A stretch of DNA of 64,000 nt, from positions 635,420-699,419 of the forward strand of contig NZ_KE384567.1 in the NCBI RefSeq assembly GCF_000426765.1, written 5' to 3'. The DNA is from Vibrio litoralis DSM 17657. Its GTDB lineage: Bacteria; Pseudomonadota; Gammaproteobacteria; Enterobacterales; Vibrionaceae. This document shows, piece by piece, positions 1 through 10,243 of the stretch. The notes under the pieces were generated by a model that saw only the letters and a program-made list of their open reading frames with translations, did not search any database and had not been told where the DNA came from. The position numbers were made by a program, and so were the translations under genes. Positions within the stretch are counted from its first letter, which is position 1. Each line of letters opens with the position of its first letter.

Positions 1-1519
1 ACGTGGGGTACAGTTTGAAAATGAATTTAGGTATTTAACCGATGGGTTTGGTCGAGGTTCAATCGATTTTGAATATCTAAATAAAGATGACTTGTATAGC
101 GAAAAAGGTGCTCGTTGGGGGGTGAACTTCTCTCACGATGGTATTTATGATCGCCATTGGAAGTTCTCGGTCGACTACTCTCGCGTCAGTGATAATGACT
201 ACTTTGAAGACCTTGATTCCAATATTGGTAACCGTGAAGATGGTCAGTTATTACAAGCAGGGGAAGTGGCATACCGTACCGATTATTCGGATACCACGTT
301 AAAGGTACGTGACTTCCAAGTACTATCAACCTCGCAACCTTATCGATTAATGCCACAACTACAATATGAATACCATCGACCCGATGTGCTGCCTCATTTT
401 GATATGGAATGGAATAGCCATATCAGTCGCTTTGAGACTGATGATGATGACTTACCAGATGCAACCCGTGTCCATTTAGAGCCTGGTGTAGTGGTGCCTT
501 TCTACGCACCGTGGGGACAATTAACTTCCGAAGCGAAGTTGATGTATACCTATTATGATCAGGATTTAAAAAATGGAACTTCCGCTAGTTCAGATCTAAA
601 AGAAAATGCCAGCCGTACCGTGCCCGAATACCGTATGACGGGCACACTATTTTTAGATAACAGCCAAAAATGGCTCGGTGGCTATACCCAAACCCTTGAA
701 CCTCGATTGCAATATCTGTACATCCCTGAAGTTAATCAAGACGATATCTATCAAGGTTATGATACAACTCTTATGCAATTGGATTATTACGGTTTATTCC
801 GTGATATGAAATACAGCAGCGTCGATTACATCGCACCAGCCAATCAGCTTAGCTATGGTGCAACGTCTCGTTTCTACGATGATAACTATAAAGAACGCTT
901 TAATGTCTCATTAGGACAAATCTATTACATCAACCCTAATAATGGCGAGGCGAATTTATCTGCTTGGGCACTAGAGAATGAGTGGAACATCAACGATGAA
1001 TGGCTATTTAAAGGTGGGGTGCAGTACGATGGCGATGTGTCTGAATTACAAATGGCCAACAGCACCCTTGAATATAAATTACCCGGCGGTGGTTATACTC
1101 AATTAAATTATCGTTATATATCTAAAGGTTACATAGAAGATAACACCACTAATTTGAATAATGTCGACCAATACACTCGTGATGGTATATCTCAGGCCGG
1201 AATAATGAATAGTTTTACGATCGCTCAACGTTGGAGTGTACAAGCAAATTACTACCATGATCTAACTGAACAGAACATGTTAGAAAGCTTAGTTGGTGTC
1301 ACTTATAACGATGATTGCTGGTTCTTAGGTTTGACGTATTCTCGCCACATCATGAACTCAGGTGATGTTAGAAGTGTCTACCCAGAACCTGGTCCAGAAT
1401 ACGAATCAAAAGTTAGCCTAAACATTGGCATCAAAGGCCTAGGCCAAAGTGCAGGCGTAACCTACAGCGATGGCGGCAATGCATTGGGCTATGGCCGACC
1501 ATTTAGCCTTGCTGACTAA
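1..1519 (+). CDS. lptD: LPS-assembly protein LptD, 5' truncated by window edge
   Basis: C-terminal part (about 505 residues) of the outer-membrane beta-barrel that, with LptE, inserts lipopolysaccharide into the outer leaflet. The frame is open from base 2, so the true start lies before the window; a TTG at 92 is only an internal codon. The residues are rich in alternating aromatic beta-strand segments, typical of the LptD barrel (full E. coli protein about 784 aa). Near the C-terminus, where E. coli has a Cys-Cys pair used for the inter-domain disulfides, the sequence reads NDDCWFLGLTY, with a single Cys. surA starts 79 bp downstream on the same strand, the order seen in E. coli (lptD-surA-pdxA-rsmA-apaG-apaH). 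Identification rests on barrel character plus this neighbourhood. Confidence 0.93.
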   Translation, partial: RGVQFENEFRYLTDGFGRGSIDFEYLNKDDLYSEKGARWGVNFSHDGIYDRHWKFSVDYSRVSDNDYFEDLDSNIGNREDGQLLQAGEVAYRTDYSDTTLKVRDFQVLSTSQPYRLMPQLQYEYHRPDVLPHFDMEWNSHISRFETDDDDLPDATRVHLEPGVVVPFYAPWGQLTSEAKLMYTYYDQDLKNGTSASSDLKENASRTVPEYRMTGTLFLDNSQKWLGGYTQTLEPRLQYLYIPEVNQDDIYQGYDTTLMQLDYYGLFRDMKYSSVDYIAPANQLSYGATSRFYDDNYKERFNVSLGQIYYINPNNGEANLSAWALENEWNINDEWLFKGGVQYDGDVSELQMANSTLEYKLPGGGYTQLNYRYISKGYIEDNTTNLNNVDQYTRDGISQAGIMNSFTIAQRWSVQANYYHDLTEQNMLESLVGVTYNDDCWFLGLTYSRHIMNSGDVRSVYPEPGPEYESKVSLNIGIKGLGQSAGVTYSDGGNALGYGRPFSLAD

Positions 1520-1598
1520 TGAATCGATAAGTCTGCCATGATAATATGACAGGCTTACTTACTGTACTTATATTTGTTGTACTAATTGGATACCTGAA

Positions 1599-2894
1599 AT
1601 GAAGACATGGATTCCCGCATTACTTGGAATAATGAGTCTGTTTACGGCCTCAACAACACTGGCTGCCCCACAACCTCTCAACCATGTTGTGGCAATAGTT
1701 AACGATGGCGTTATTTTACAAACGGACGTCGATACCGCGATAAAAACAGTACAAGCTAATGCACAAGACAAAAAACAATCGCTTCCTGATAGCGACACCC
1801 TACAAGAACAGGTACTTGAAAAGTTGGTTCTAGACGAAATTCAATTGCAAGAAGCAAAACGAATGGGTATTCAAGTAGATGACCAACGTCTCGATCAGGC
1901 GATTGAAGGTATCGCTAAAGATAACCAACAAACATTAGATCAGTTAAGAGCATCACTGCAGCAACAAGGTATTGCATACCCTGTTTTCCGCGAGCAAATT
2001 CGCAAGGAAATCGCGATTAGTGAAGCTCGAAATGCGCAGGTTCGTCGCCGAGTAAATATTTCGCCATCCGAAGTCGATACTCTAGCAACTATGCTGGCTG
2101 AACAAACCACTCAAAATGTTGAATATAAAGTCTCTCAAATTCAATTACGCTTTGGTGAAGATAAAGACGCCACAGAAAAAGAAGCGCAAGAGCTGATTGA
2201 GCGATTAAAACAAGGTGAAGACTTTTCTACTCTCGCCTACACCTACTCGAAAGGCCCAAAAGCTCTACAAGGTGGTGATTGGGGGTGGATGCGTAAAGAA
2301 GAAATGCCAACCATCTTTGCTGATGAAATTAGCACTCAAGGCAAAGGCGCCATCATTGGCCCATTCCGCAGTGGTGTTGGCTTTCACATCATGAAAATTG
2401 ATGATGTAAAAGGCTTGAAAACGGTGGCAGTTACCGAAGTTAACGCGCAGCACATACTGATTAAACCGTCGATCATTTTAAGTGATGAAGGCGCAAAAGA
2501 AGAACTAAACCGCTTAATTGACGAAATCAACACTGGCAAACGTACTTTTGGCGAACTAGCTCAGCAATACAGCCAAGATACTGGTTCAGCGGTGGCTGAT
2601 GGCATTTTAGGTTACCAAACGCCCGATACTTACGTGCCTGAGTTTAAACATCAGGTCGAAACCTTACCTGTAAATCAAATAAGCGAACCATTCAAAACGG
2701 TTCATGGTTGGCATATCGTTAAAGTGCTTGATCGCCGCACTGTCGATCGCACGGAATCGGCAATGAAAAACCGCGCTTACCAAATTTTATTCAAACGTAA
2801 ATTCAACGAAGAAGCCGGAGCATGGCTACAAGAAATTCGCGCCAGTGCTTATGTTGAAATGTTAGATCAACAAGACGAGCAAGATGACCAATGA
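1599..2894 (+). CDS. surA: Periplasmic chaperone / peptidyl-prolyl isomerase SurA
   Basis: Periplasmic chaperone that escorts unfolded outer-membrane proteins to the BAM complex. The 431-aa product matches the E. coli length (428). Residues 1-22 form a signal peptide ending ...TTLA before APQPLNHV. The SurA N-terminal domain starts with [11 protein letters not shown]. Two parvulin domains follow: the first from about 176 ([12 protein letters not shown], ending GFHIMKI), the second from about 280 (NAQHILIK, ending HGWHIVKV), then the C-terminal helix. The stop overlaps the pdxA start by 4 nt (ATGA), so the genes are translationally coupled. The upstream client/partner gene lptD makes functional sense, since LptD is a known SurA substrate. 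Confidence 0.96.
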   Translation: MKTWIPALLGIMSLFTASTTLAAPQPLNHVVAIVNDGVILQTDVDTAIKTVQANAQDKKQSLPDSDTLQEQVLEKLVLDEIQLQEAKRMGIQVDDQRLDQAIEGIAKDNQQTLDQLRASLQQQGIAYPVFREQIRKEIAISEARNAQVRRRVNISPSEVDTLATMLAEQTTQNVEYKVSQIQLRFGEDKDATEKEAQELIERLKQGEDFSTLAYTYSKGPKALQGGDWGWMRKEEMPTIFADEISTQGKGAIIGPFRSGVGFHIMKIDDVKGLKTVAVTEVNAQHILIKPSIILSDEGAKEELNRLIDEINTGKRTFGELAQQYSQDTGSAVADGILGYQTPDTYVPEFKHQVETLPVNQISEPFKTVHGWHIVKVLDRRTVDRTESAMKNRAYQILFKRKFNEEAGAWLQEIRASAYVEMLDQQDEQDDQ

Positions 2895-3931
2895 GCATTG
2901 AACAAATGGTAAATATTCGTCGTCTTGCGATTACCGCTGGTGAGCCAGCTGGTATTGGTCCCGATCTGGTCTTAGCGCTATCTCAATATGATTGGCCACA
3001 TCAATTGGTGGTTTGCGCGGATAAACAAATGCTAACTGAGCGTGCAGAGCAACTTGGCATTGAAGTGCAACTCTTAGACTACGACGCAGCTCTACCTGCT
3101 CAAGTGCAGCAAAAAGGTCAGTTATACGTTGAGCATATTGCAGTTTCTCAACCAGTTGCAGCTGGTCAACTCAATGAAGCCAATGGCCATTATGTATTAC
3201 AAACGTTAGAACGTGCTTGCCAAGGAAGCATGACAGGTGAGTTCGATGCCATTGTCACAGGCCCTGTTCATAAAGGAGTGATTAATCGCGCTGGTGTTGC
3301 ATTTAGCGGCCATACAGAGTTCTTTGCCGAGCGCTCTAACACCCCATTAGTGGTGATGATGTTGGCGACAGAGGGATTACGAGTAGCGCTTGTCACCACC
3401 CATATTCCTTTGGCTTATGTTAGCCAAGCGGTGACCGCTGAACGCCTTGAAAGTATTATCCGAATTTTGCATACCGATTTAGTCAATAAATTTGGTATTG
3501 AGCAACCAAACATCTACGTATGTGGCCTTAACCCTCATGCAGGTGAAGACGGTTGTTTAGGGCGCGAAGAGATTGAAACCATCACGCCTACATTAGAAAA
3601 AATGCGTCAACAAGATGACATGAATTTAATCGGTCCACTACCGGCAGACACCATCTTCAATCAAAAATATTTAGAAAAAGCCGATACCGTATTGGCGATG
3701 TATCATGATCAAGGGTTACCCGTGCTAAAATACAAAGGCTTCGGTAATTCAGTCAATATTACCCTGGGGTTACCTTTTATTCGGACCTCAGTTGATCATG
3801 GTACCGCACTGGATCTAGCTGGCACAGGGAATGCCGATATAGGCAGCTTTTTAACTGCAATCACCCATGCTTTACAACTGGTGGAAAGCTCAAAGCAGCC
3901 AGAATCAAAGCAACAAGAGAGTAATCAATGA
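2891..3931 (+). CDS. pdxA: 4-hydroxythreonine-4-phosphate dehydrogenase PdxA
   Basis: NAD-dependent oxidation of 4-phosphohydroxy-L-threonine in the DXP-dependent pyridoxal phosphate pathway; cytoplasmic. The 346-aa product starts with a [10 protein letters not shown] motif (17-26). The three metal-binding histidines are visible: H141 in SGHTEFF, H216 in [10 protein letters not shown], and H272 in MYHDQGLP. The start chosen is the ATG overlapping the surA stop by 4 nt; a second in-frame ATG at 2906 is a possible alternative and would give a length nearer E. coli (329). The C-terminal tail ([14 protein letters not shown]) is a low-complexity Gln/Ser extension beyond the family fold. It overlaps rsmA by 4 nt. 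Confidence 0.95.
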   Translation: MSIEQMVNIRRLAITAGEPAGIGPDLVLALSQYDWPHQLVVCADKQMLTERAEQLGIEVQLLDYDAALPAQVQQKGQLYVEHIAVSQPVAAGQLNEANGHYVLQTLERACQGSMTGEFDAIVTGPVHKGVINRAGVAFSGHTEFFAERSNTPLVVMMLATEGLRVALVTTHIPLAYVSQAVTAERLESIIRILHTDLVNKFGIEQPNIYVCGLNPHAGEDGCLGREEIETITPTLEKMRQQDDMNLIGPLPADTIFNQKYLEKADTVLAMYHDQGLPVLKYKGFGNSVNITLGLPFIRTSVDHGTALDLAGTGNADIGSFLTAITHALQLVESSKQPESKQQESNQ

Positions 3932-4734
3932 GTAATGATGTCCATCTAGGTCATAAAGCCCGTAAACGCTTTGGCCAAAACTTTTTAAATGATCCCTATA
4001 TTATTGATGGTATTGTTTCTGCAATAAACCCACTGCCAGGACAAAACCTGGTTGAAATTGGCCCAGGCTTAGGTGCAATCACTGAACCGGTTGGCCGTGA
4101 AGTTGATAAATTAACAGTTATCGAACTGGACCGTGATCTGGCTGAACGCCTAAGAAATCACCCAGAGTTATCCAGCAAGTTAACCATTCATGAAGGCGAC
4201 GCCATGCGCTTTGACTTCAATGAATTAGTAAAACCAAATAATAAGTTACGTATTTTCGGCAATTTGCCTTATAACATCTCAACACCATTAATGTTCCACT
4301 TGTTTGAATTTCATAAAGACATTCAAGATATGCACTTTATGCTGCAAAAAGAAGTGGTTAATCGCCTGGCAGCAGGCCCTGGCACCAAAGCGTATGGCCG
4401 CTTAACGGTTATGGCTCAATACTTTTGTAAAGTGATGCCTGTACTTGAAGTACCGCCAACGGCGTTTATTCCGCCGCCAAAGGTTGATTCAGCCGTAGTA
4501 CGATTATCGCCTTATGAAGTACTGCCTCACCCTGCAACGAGCTTAAAATGGTTAGATCGAGTGTGTCGCGAAGGGTTTAATCAACGCCGTAAAACGGTTA
4601 GAAACTGCTTTAAAAGCTTAGTGTCAGCGGAAGAGCTCGAGCAATTGGATATTAAACCAAGTGTGCGTCCTGAGAACTTAACATTAGTACAGTTTGTTGC
4701 TCTGGCAAACTACCTTGATGCGAAAGATAAGTAA
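3928..4734 (+). CDS. rsmA: 16S rRNA dimethyladenosine transferase RsmA (KsgA)
   Basis: SAM-dependent enzyme that dimethylates the two adjacent adenosines in the 3'-terminal hairpin of 16S rRNA (A1518/A1519 in E. coli) and acts as a late 30S checkpoint. The 268-aa product carries the N-terminal KRFGQNFL motif, the SAM-binding loop [10 protein letters not shown], and the catalytic GNLPYNIS motif near residue 111. The ATG overlaps the pdxA stop (ATGA). It is the last gene of the coupled surA-pdxA-rsmA set; a perfect hairpin follows at 4762-4789. Confidence 0.96.
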   Translation: MSNDVHLGHKARKRFGQNFLNDPYIIDGIVSAINPLPGQNLVEIGPGLGAITEPVGREVDKLTVIELDRDLAERLRNHPELSSKLTIHEGDAMRFDFNELVKPNNKLRIFGNLPYNISTPLMFHLFEFHKDIQDMHFMLQKEVVNRLAAGPGTKAYGRLTVMAQYFCKVMPVLEVPPTAFIPPPKVDSAVVRLSPYEVLPHPATSLKWLDRVCREGFNQRRKTVRNCFKSLVSAEELEQLDIKPSVRPENLTLVQFVALANYLDAKDK

Positions 4735-4761
4735 GTCACTCAGATAAAACCATCACTAAAT

Positions 4762-4789
4762 AATAAGAGCACAAAGAGGTGCTCTTATT
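4762..4789 (+). terminator. Perfect 11-bp hairpin after rsmA
   Basis: AATAAGAGCAC, a 6-nt loop, then GTGCTCTTATT form a perfect stem between rsmA and apaG. There is no long T-run after it, so it may be a weak or partial terminator or a 3'-end stabilising structure rather than a full stop; apaG-apaH could still receive read-through. Confidence 0.5.
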
Positions 4790-4835
4790 CTACCGATACT
4801 ATTCAACATCAATTCTCTAAGGATAGGAGAGATTT

Positions 4836-5219
4836 GTGATTCAACAACAAGCACCGAGCATTACTTGCCAAGTTCACACTCGTTATATAGAAGAACAATC
4901 TCAGCCGGAAAAAAGTCGCTATATCTTTGCCTACACCATTACCATTCGTAACCTCAGTCAACAACCTGTTCAACTAATCAGCCGTCGTTGGTTAATTACC
5001 GATGCTAACGGCAAACAGTTAACCATTGAAGGCGATGGTGTGGTCGGTGAGCAACCCGTGATTGAACCGATGCAAGAGTATACTTATACCAGTGGCACCG
5101 CTTTAGAAACCCCATTAGGCGTAATGCAAGGCCACTATGTGGTGCTCGATGAGCAAAGTGAGCAATTTCTTGCTGAAGTCGAGCCATTTCGCATGGCCAT
5201 CCCAAATATTTTAAATTAA
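4836..5219 (+). CDS. apaG: ApaG (DUF525) protein
   Basis: Small beta-sandwich (fibronectin-III-like) protein of the ApaG/DUF525 family; its molecular role is not settled, although it is almost always encoded next to apaH. The 127-aa product (E. coli 125) shows the family segments [21 protein letters not shown] and [11 protein letters not shown], and [18 protein letters not shown]. The start is GTG at 4836, supported by an AGGAGA Shine-Dalgarno about 6 nt upstream. apaH follows after 10 bp. Confidence 0.94.
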   Translation: MIQQQAPSITCQVHTRYIEEQSQPEKSRYIFAYTITIRNLSQQPVQLISRRWLITDANGKQLTIEGDGVVGEQPVIEPMQEYTYTSGTALETPLGVMQGHYVVLDEQSEQFLAEVEPFRMAIPNILN

Positions 5220-5229
5220 GCGAGGTTTT

Positions 5230-6042
5230 GTGGCGACCTACATAGTTGGTGATATCCAAGGCTGCTTTGATGAACTGCAAGCACTCCTAAAACAAGTCAA
5301 TTTCAATTCACAAGTCGATCAACTATGGCTAGCTGGTGACTTAGTTGCTCGTGGCCCTAAATCGCTAGAAACATTACGCTTTGTCAAAGACTTAGGCGAT
5401 TCTGCAAAGTGTATCCTCGGCAACCATGATCTACATCTTCTGGCAGTACATTTAGGTTACTTCAATGCTAAGCCTAAAGATAAAACATTTCCGATACTGC
5501 AGGCAGCCGATCGCCAAGAGTTAATTGACTGGTTACGCCAGCAACCATTAATGGCAGAGCATGAAGAATTTGTCATGTGTCATGCAGGAATAGCGCCTAG
5601 TTGGGATCTCACAACAGCTAGACAATCGAGCCAAGAAATTAGCGCTATTTTACAAAGCGATGATTGGTCTTGGTTAATCAAAAATATGTACGCCAACCAC
5701 CCCACTCAATGGGATACTAATTTACAAGACATTGAGCGGTATCGTTTTATTATCAATGCCTTCACTCGAATGCGTTTTTGTAATCAGCAAGGACAATTAG
5801 AGATGGAGTGCAAACTTCCTCCGACTAAAGTCGACAATAGTCGTCTAGTGCCTTGGTTTAAAGTGAGAGAACGTATCCCATTAAATAAAACCGTCATTTT
5901 TGGGCATTGGGCCGCTCTGATGGGATGTCATGATGATAAAGCAAATGTGATAGGACTGGATACAGGTTGTGTGTGGGGAGAACATTTGTCTATGTTACGC
6001 TGGGAAGATAAACAAATGTTTACTCAAGCAAGTCTACAATAA
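5230..6042 (+). CDS. apaH: Symmetrical diadenosine tetraphosphatase ApaH
   Basis: Hydrolyses Ap4A to two ADP and can decap Np4-capped RNA; a PPP-superfamily metallophosphatase. The 270-aa product (E. coli 280) starts with a GTG preceded by GAGGT. Metal/phosphate motifs are GDIQGC (residues 7-12), GDLVARGP, GNHDLHLL, the CHAGI segment and a C-terminal GHWAAL / GLDTGCVWG. Gln replaces the His of the generic GDxHG motif; as I recall, GDxQG is common among ApaH proteins of this class, so I do not read it as a defect. Convergent with folA 73 bp away. Confidence 0.95.
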   Translation: MATYIVGDIQGCFDELQALLKQVNFNSQVDQLWLAGDLVARGPKSLETLRFVKDLGDSAKCILGNHDLHLLAVHLGYFNAKPKDKTFPILQAADRQELIDWLRQQPLMAEHEEFVMCHAGIAPSWDLTTARQSSQEISAILQSDDWSWLIKNMYANHPTQWDTNLQDIERYRFIINAFTRMRFCNQQGQLEMECKLPPTKVDNSRLVPWFKVRERIPLNKTVIFGHWAALMGCHDDKANVIGLDTGCVWGEHLSMLRWEDKQMFTQASLQ

Positions 6043-6115
6043 CGCCCCAATTTATCGAGATTTACTGGTCAAATTTTAGCGCCAGAGCATAGCCGACGAG
6101 CTTTTCATTCGCTCA

Positions 6116-6598
6116 TCAAATCTTTTCTAAACACACAAAGCGCATATTGTAGGCATTCTTATCATCTTTAAGATATTCTTCTTGCTCAACAATTTGCCAA
6201 TTATCTCCCCAATCTGGAAATTGAGTATCGCCATCAATATCCGCATCGATAAAGGTTAAGTAAAGACAATCGGCTTGAGGTAAACAGAAATCGTAGATGG
6301 TGCCGCCACCGATAATCATCAATTCATCAACATCACCGGCTACTTGTTTGGCTTGTTCAATGCTGGTTACTGTGGTGACACCTTCAATGGATAGTGAAGC
6401 ATCTCTTGAAATCACGATATTTAAACGTCCCGGCAATGGTCGCCCAATCGATTCATAGGTCTTACGCCCCATGACTATCGGCTTTCCCATTGTACAACGT
6501 TTAAACCAAGCAAAATCGGCCGGTAGGTGCCATGGCATTTGATTGTCTTTACCAATAATACGATTGTTTGCCATCGCGGCAATCATACTGATCTTCAC
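6116..6598 (-). CDS. folA: Dihydrofolate reductase
   Basis: NADPH-dependent reduction of dihydrofolate to tetrahydrofolate, the trimethoprim target. The 160-aa product shows MIAAMANNRIIGKDNQMPWHLPADFAWFKR-type N-terminus with the catalytic acid at D28, the GRKTYESIGRPLPGR nucleotide-binding loop, and MIIGGGTIY. An AAGGA ribosome site lies 5 nt before the ATG. It is convergent with apaH, the same arrangement as in enterobacteria. The length and motifs fit the chromosomal FolA type. Confidence 0.96.
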   Translation of the reverse strand: MKISMIAAMANNRIIGKDNQMPWHLPADFAWFKRCTMGKPIVMGRKTYESIGRPLPGRLNIVISRDASLSIEGVTTVTSIEQAKQVAGDVDELMIIGGGTIYDFCLPQADCLYLTFIDADIDGDTQFPDWGDNWQIVEQEEYLKDDKNAYNMRFVCLEKI

Positions 6599-6610
6599 AT
6601 TTCGTCCTTT

Positions 6611-7075
6611 TTAAACAATGGATCGTCTTCGATAAAATAACAAACCTGGCATTGCGAGGCCAATTGCTAACCCTGCAATGATAAACATAGCTTGTAAAAA
6701 GTTATCGATCAGAATACTAAATAATTGTGCATCATAGCCATTTTGGTTTATTTCAACTAGAGCGATCATCGCTTTAAATGCATAAACTCCCGGTACCATT
6801 GGAATCATGGCAGCAACAGTAAAGACTTTTGGGTGTGCTAAAAAACGATGTGACCAATGAACTCCAACCATACTCACTATAGTTGCTGCAAAAAATGTTG
6901 CCCATTCAATAGGTATATTATACGTCATCAGTACAAATCGAATTCCATGCCCAATGGCTCCACCTAAAGCACAATATTTTAGAGCTTTAACCGGGACATT
7001 AAATACCAAAGCAAACCCGACAGCTGGAATAGCGGCAAGAGACATATCAGTAAGCAAAGCAATCAAAAAATCCAT
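6611..7075 (-). CDS. yjjB: Threonine/serine exporter family subunit YjjB (ThrE C-terminal half)
   Basis: Small membrane subunit equivalent to the C-terminal half of ThrE-family exporters. The start chosen is the ATG of MDFLIALLTDM at 7075, which overlaps the yjjP stop by one base (TAATG), giving 154 aa (E. coli YjjB 157). A longer frame starting at 7132 would run into yjjP and adds a Cys-rich, unrelated N-terminus, so it is rejected. Four to five hydrophobic helices are visible, with the MVPGVYAFKAM segment typical of the family. E. coli YjjPB has been reported to export succinate; the substrate here is unknown. Confidence 0.87.
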   Translation of the reverse strand: MDFLIALLTDMSLAAIPAVGFALVFNVPVKALKYCALGGAIGHGIRFVLMTYNIPIEWATFFAATIVSMVGVHWSHRFLAHPKVFTVAAMIPMVPGVYAFKAMIALVEINQNGYDAQLFSILIDNFLQAMFIIAGLAIGLAMPGLLFYRRRSIV

Positions 7076-7842
7076 TATCTCACCCATACCCATGTCCCCG
7101 TTACAGTCATTGCAGCCACAATCCCTAAGCAAGTGGCAAAGGTCAATAAACTTGCCATGAAAAATCGAGCAATTCCCATATTGATATAACCTTTCAACAT
7201 ATCTGCAACCGCATTAATCAAAGGAAAACCAGGAACCAGCATCAGCACCGAAGATGCCATGGCAGTAAATGGAGCATTGCCTAATTGGTGGATAACTGCT
7301 TGAGAGGAAATCAATGTGGTCACAAATGCAGTCACTGCAAAATTGACTAGTGGGTTAAAGTTGCGATGCCCCACTTCTTGACGAACAAACATACCACAAC
7401 AGGATGCGATAAAGGTAATCGCACATATCATTACATCCCCACCCGCTAAGCGCGCGAACGCAGCACAAGATAAACCAATCATAAATAAAACCAACCAACG
7501 GTTATATCTAACGGGCTTAATTTGCTCGAGTTTATGAAGCGCTAATCGATAGTCAATAATTTTACGCTCGAGCATAATACAGATTTGCTGAACTTCCGTA
7601 ACAACTGTCATATTGATGCCACGATCAGGACAACGGCGGGCGGTAGTAATACAATGCTCATTCATAACAGTGGTCACCACTAATGAGCTAGCTGACATTG
7701 ACACCTCAACATCCGTCATTCCACTTGCAAGGCCTAACCTTCGAATTAAATCTCCGACTAGAGTGCTTTCAGCGCCATGTGCAAGCAGCATTTGACCAGC
7801 TTGAATAATCATCCGAGTAATTATTCGTTGTTTTTCATCCAT
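7075..7842 (-). CDS. yjjP: Threonine/serine exporter family subunit YjjP (ThrE N-terminal half)
   Basis: Partner of YjjB, 255 aa (E. coli 256). It has a soluble N-terminal domain with the family motif MLLAHGAESTLV (about 17-28) and DVEVSMSASSLVVT, then about five transmembrane segments from residue 115 on, with VLMLVPGFPLINAVADML in the C-terminal part. Together with yjjB it forms a two-gene unit coupled by a TAATG junction, together reconstituting a full ThrE-like exporter (DUF1212 plus DUF3815). The upstream gap (7843-8025) holds the obgE terminator and presumably this pair's own promoter. Confidence 0.87.
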   Translation of the reverse strand: MDEKQRIITRMIIQAGQMLLAHGAESTLVGDLIRRLGLASGMTDVEVSMSASSLVVTTVMNEHCITTARRCPDRGINMTVVTEVQQICIMLERKIIDYRLALHKLEQIKPVRYNRWLVLFMIGLSCAAFARLAGGDVMICAITFIASCCGMFVRQEVGHRNFNPLVNFAVTAFVTTLISSQAVIHQLGNAPFTAMASSVLMLVPGFPLINAVADMLKGYINMGIARFFMASLLTFATCLGIVAAMTVTGTWVWVR

Positions 7843-7966
7843 TATTATATTCTCATCAATCCATTGATAATTGGCCCATTCTGCAGATAAGAACTATCAC
7901 TTTATCGACAATTAAGGCTAGTGGTTAAAGTGTGCACTAAAATCCTATCCAATAGCATGATTTAGG

Positions 7967-8003
7967 ATAAAAAAAAGCTGTGATCCTTAAAGAATCACAG
8001 CTT
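7967..8003 (-). terminator. Rho-independent terminator of obgE
   Basis: Read on the minus strand: AAGCTGTGAT, 9-nt loop, ATCACAGCTT, then a run of T residues (TTTTTTATCC). It lies 22 bp after the obgE stop and separates obgE from yjjPB. Confidence 0.85.
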
Positions 8004-8025
8004 ATATATCTATCGATTATGTAGA

Positions 8026-9198
<1,173 letters not shown>

Positions 9199-9273
9199 CT
9201 ACTCCACCTGCATTATTGGCAAGTTATTATGAGTGTAGACCACAGACTGTAAATCCCAACTCTCGACTATCGA

Positions 9274-9306
9274 GTCTAGGGTCTAGGGTCTAGGGTCTAG
9301 GGTCTA
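9274..9306. repeat. Tandem heptamer (GTCTAGG) x 4.7
   Basis: Four full and one partial copies of GTCTAGG in tandem between obgE and the rpmA terminator, with CTAG every 7 bp (9276, 9283, 9290, 9297). The reverse complement unit CCTAGAC is close to the CCTAGTC unit found at 16161-16341. See the findings. Confidence 0.9.
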
Positions 9307-9322
9307 TTATATAACTTTGCTA

Positions 9323-9355
9323 TAAATAAAAAACCCCGCCATAAAGGCAGGGCTT
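9323..9355 (-). terminator. Rho-independent terminator of rplU-rpmA
   Basis: On the minus strand: AAGCCCTGCC, TTTAT loop, GGCGGGGTTT, followed by TTTTATTTATA. Two G-U pairs in the stem. It lies 24 bp after the rpmA stop. Confidence 0.85.
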
Positions 9356-9378
9356 TGAATTCAATAGTAAACAGAAAC

Positions 9379-9636
9379 TTATGCAGTTTCGATGCTTACA
9401 AACTTACGGTTCTTAGGACCTTTAACTTCAAATTTAACTTTACCTTCAGATAAAGCAAATAGAGTATGGTCTTTACCGATACCAACATTCGTTCCAGCGT
9501 GGAATTTAGTACCACGTTGACGAACAATGATGTTACCAGCTAGAACAGATTCGCCACCAAAACGCTTAACACCTAGGCGTTTGCTTTCTGAATCGCGACC
9601 GTTATTGGTAGAACCACCAGCTTTTTTATGTGCCAT
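9379..9636 (-). CDS. rpmA: 50S ribosomal protein L27
   Basis: Ribosomal protein whose N-terminus reaches the peptidyl-transferase centre. The 85-aa product begins [20 protein letters not shown] and includes [10 protein letters not shown] and [11 protein letters not shown], all typical of bacterial L27 without an N-terminal cleavage extension. Second gene of the rplU-rpmA operon, 22 bp after rplU. Confidence 0.98.
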   Translation of the reverse strand: MAHKKAGGSTNNGRDSESKRLGVKRFGGESVLAGNIIVRQRGTKFHAGTNVGIGKDHTLFALSEGKVKFEVKGPKNRKFVSIETA

Positions 9637-9658
9637 GTTAGCTTCTCCGTTATGTTAA

Positions 9659-9970
9659 TTAAGCGCTGATGCCAGTAATTTTGACTTCAGTGAACCACTG
9701 ACGGTGGCCCATTTGCTTACGAGAATGCTTACGACGACGGAACTTAACGATTTTAATTTTATCGCCACGACCGTGCTTAACTACTTCCGCAGTTACTTTA
9801 CCGCCAGCAACCAGAGGTGCACCAATAGTGATTTCTTCACCATTAGCAACCATAAGAACTGAATCAAACTCAACGTTTGCGCCAGTTTCTACGTCCAATT
9901 TTTCTAAACGAAGAGTTTGACCTTCGCTTACACGGTGTTGTTTACCACCAGATTGGAAAACAGCGTACAT
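9659..9970 (-). CDS. rplU: 50S ribosomal protein L21
   Basis: Binds 23S rRNA in the 50S subunit. The 103-aa product begins [18 protein letters not shown] and ends with [16 protein letters not shown] and the TEVKITGI tail, as in E. coli L21 (103 aa). First gene of rplU-rpmA; a near-consensus promoter is visible at 10059-10087. Confidence 0.98.
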   Translation of the reverse strand: MYAVFQSGGKQHRVSEGQTLRLEKLDVETGANVEFDSVLMVANGEEITIGAPLVAGGKVTAEVVKHGRGDKIKIVKFRRRKHSRKQMGHRQWFTEVKITGISA

Positions 9971-10058
9971 ATTTTACTCCGCTTTTTCCGCACAGCATCA
10001 TGTTAATTATTTTAAACATATCAGGTGTGCGCTTAAACTTGTCATCAATAGGGCGCAG

Positions 10059-10087
10059 ATTCTACTTGAGAGCTTGGCCTTTGACAA
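10059..10087 (-). promoter_or_regulatory. Promoter of rplU-rpmA
   Basis: On the minus strand TTGTCA, a 17-bp spacer and TAGAAT, followed by a GC-rich stretch (CTGCGCCC). The GC-rich discriminator is the kind associated with stringent (ppGpp) control of ribosomal promoters; that regulation is inferred. Confidence 0.8.
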
Positions 10088-10243
10088 GATAAATATTAAA
10101 AAAAATGGCGAAAAGATCATCGCCTGATTAAAGTGCGCTAATGATGCCGTTTACACTCGTGTTTATCAATGTTTTTTAGTGTAGAATCCATGATTATTTT
10201 TTAAATTTAGGCCTAGCACGCCCTATTCTCAGCTGGAAGAACA

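Noticed and set aside
5250..5265. ApaH lacks the His of the generic GDxHG metallophosphatase motif (has GDIQG)
   Set aside because: GDxQG is, to my knowledge, common in gammaproteobacterial ApaH, and all other metal motifs are intact, so it is not evidence of inactivation.
6611..7132. Longer 173-aa reading frame for YjjB with a Cys-rich N-terminus
   Set aside because: The extension overlaps yjjP and lacks family similarity; the ATG at 7075 overlaps the yjjP stop and gives the standard length.
10081..10110. Plus-strand TTGACA at 10081 as an ispB -35 box
   Set aside because: No -10 hexamer lies at 16-18 bp; the same bases are part of the -35 of the minus-strand rplU promoter.
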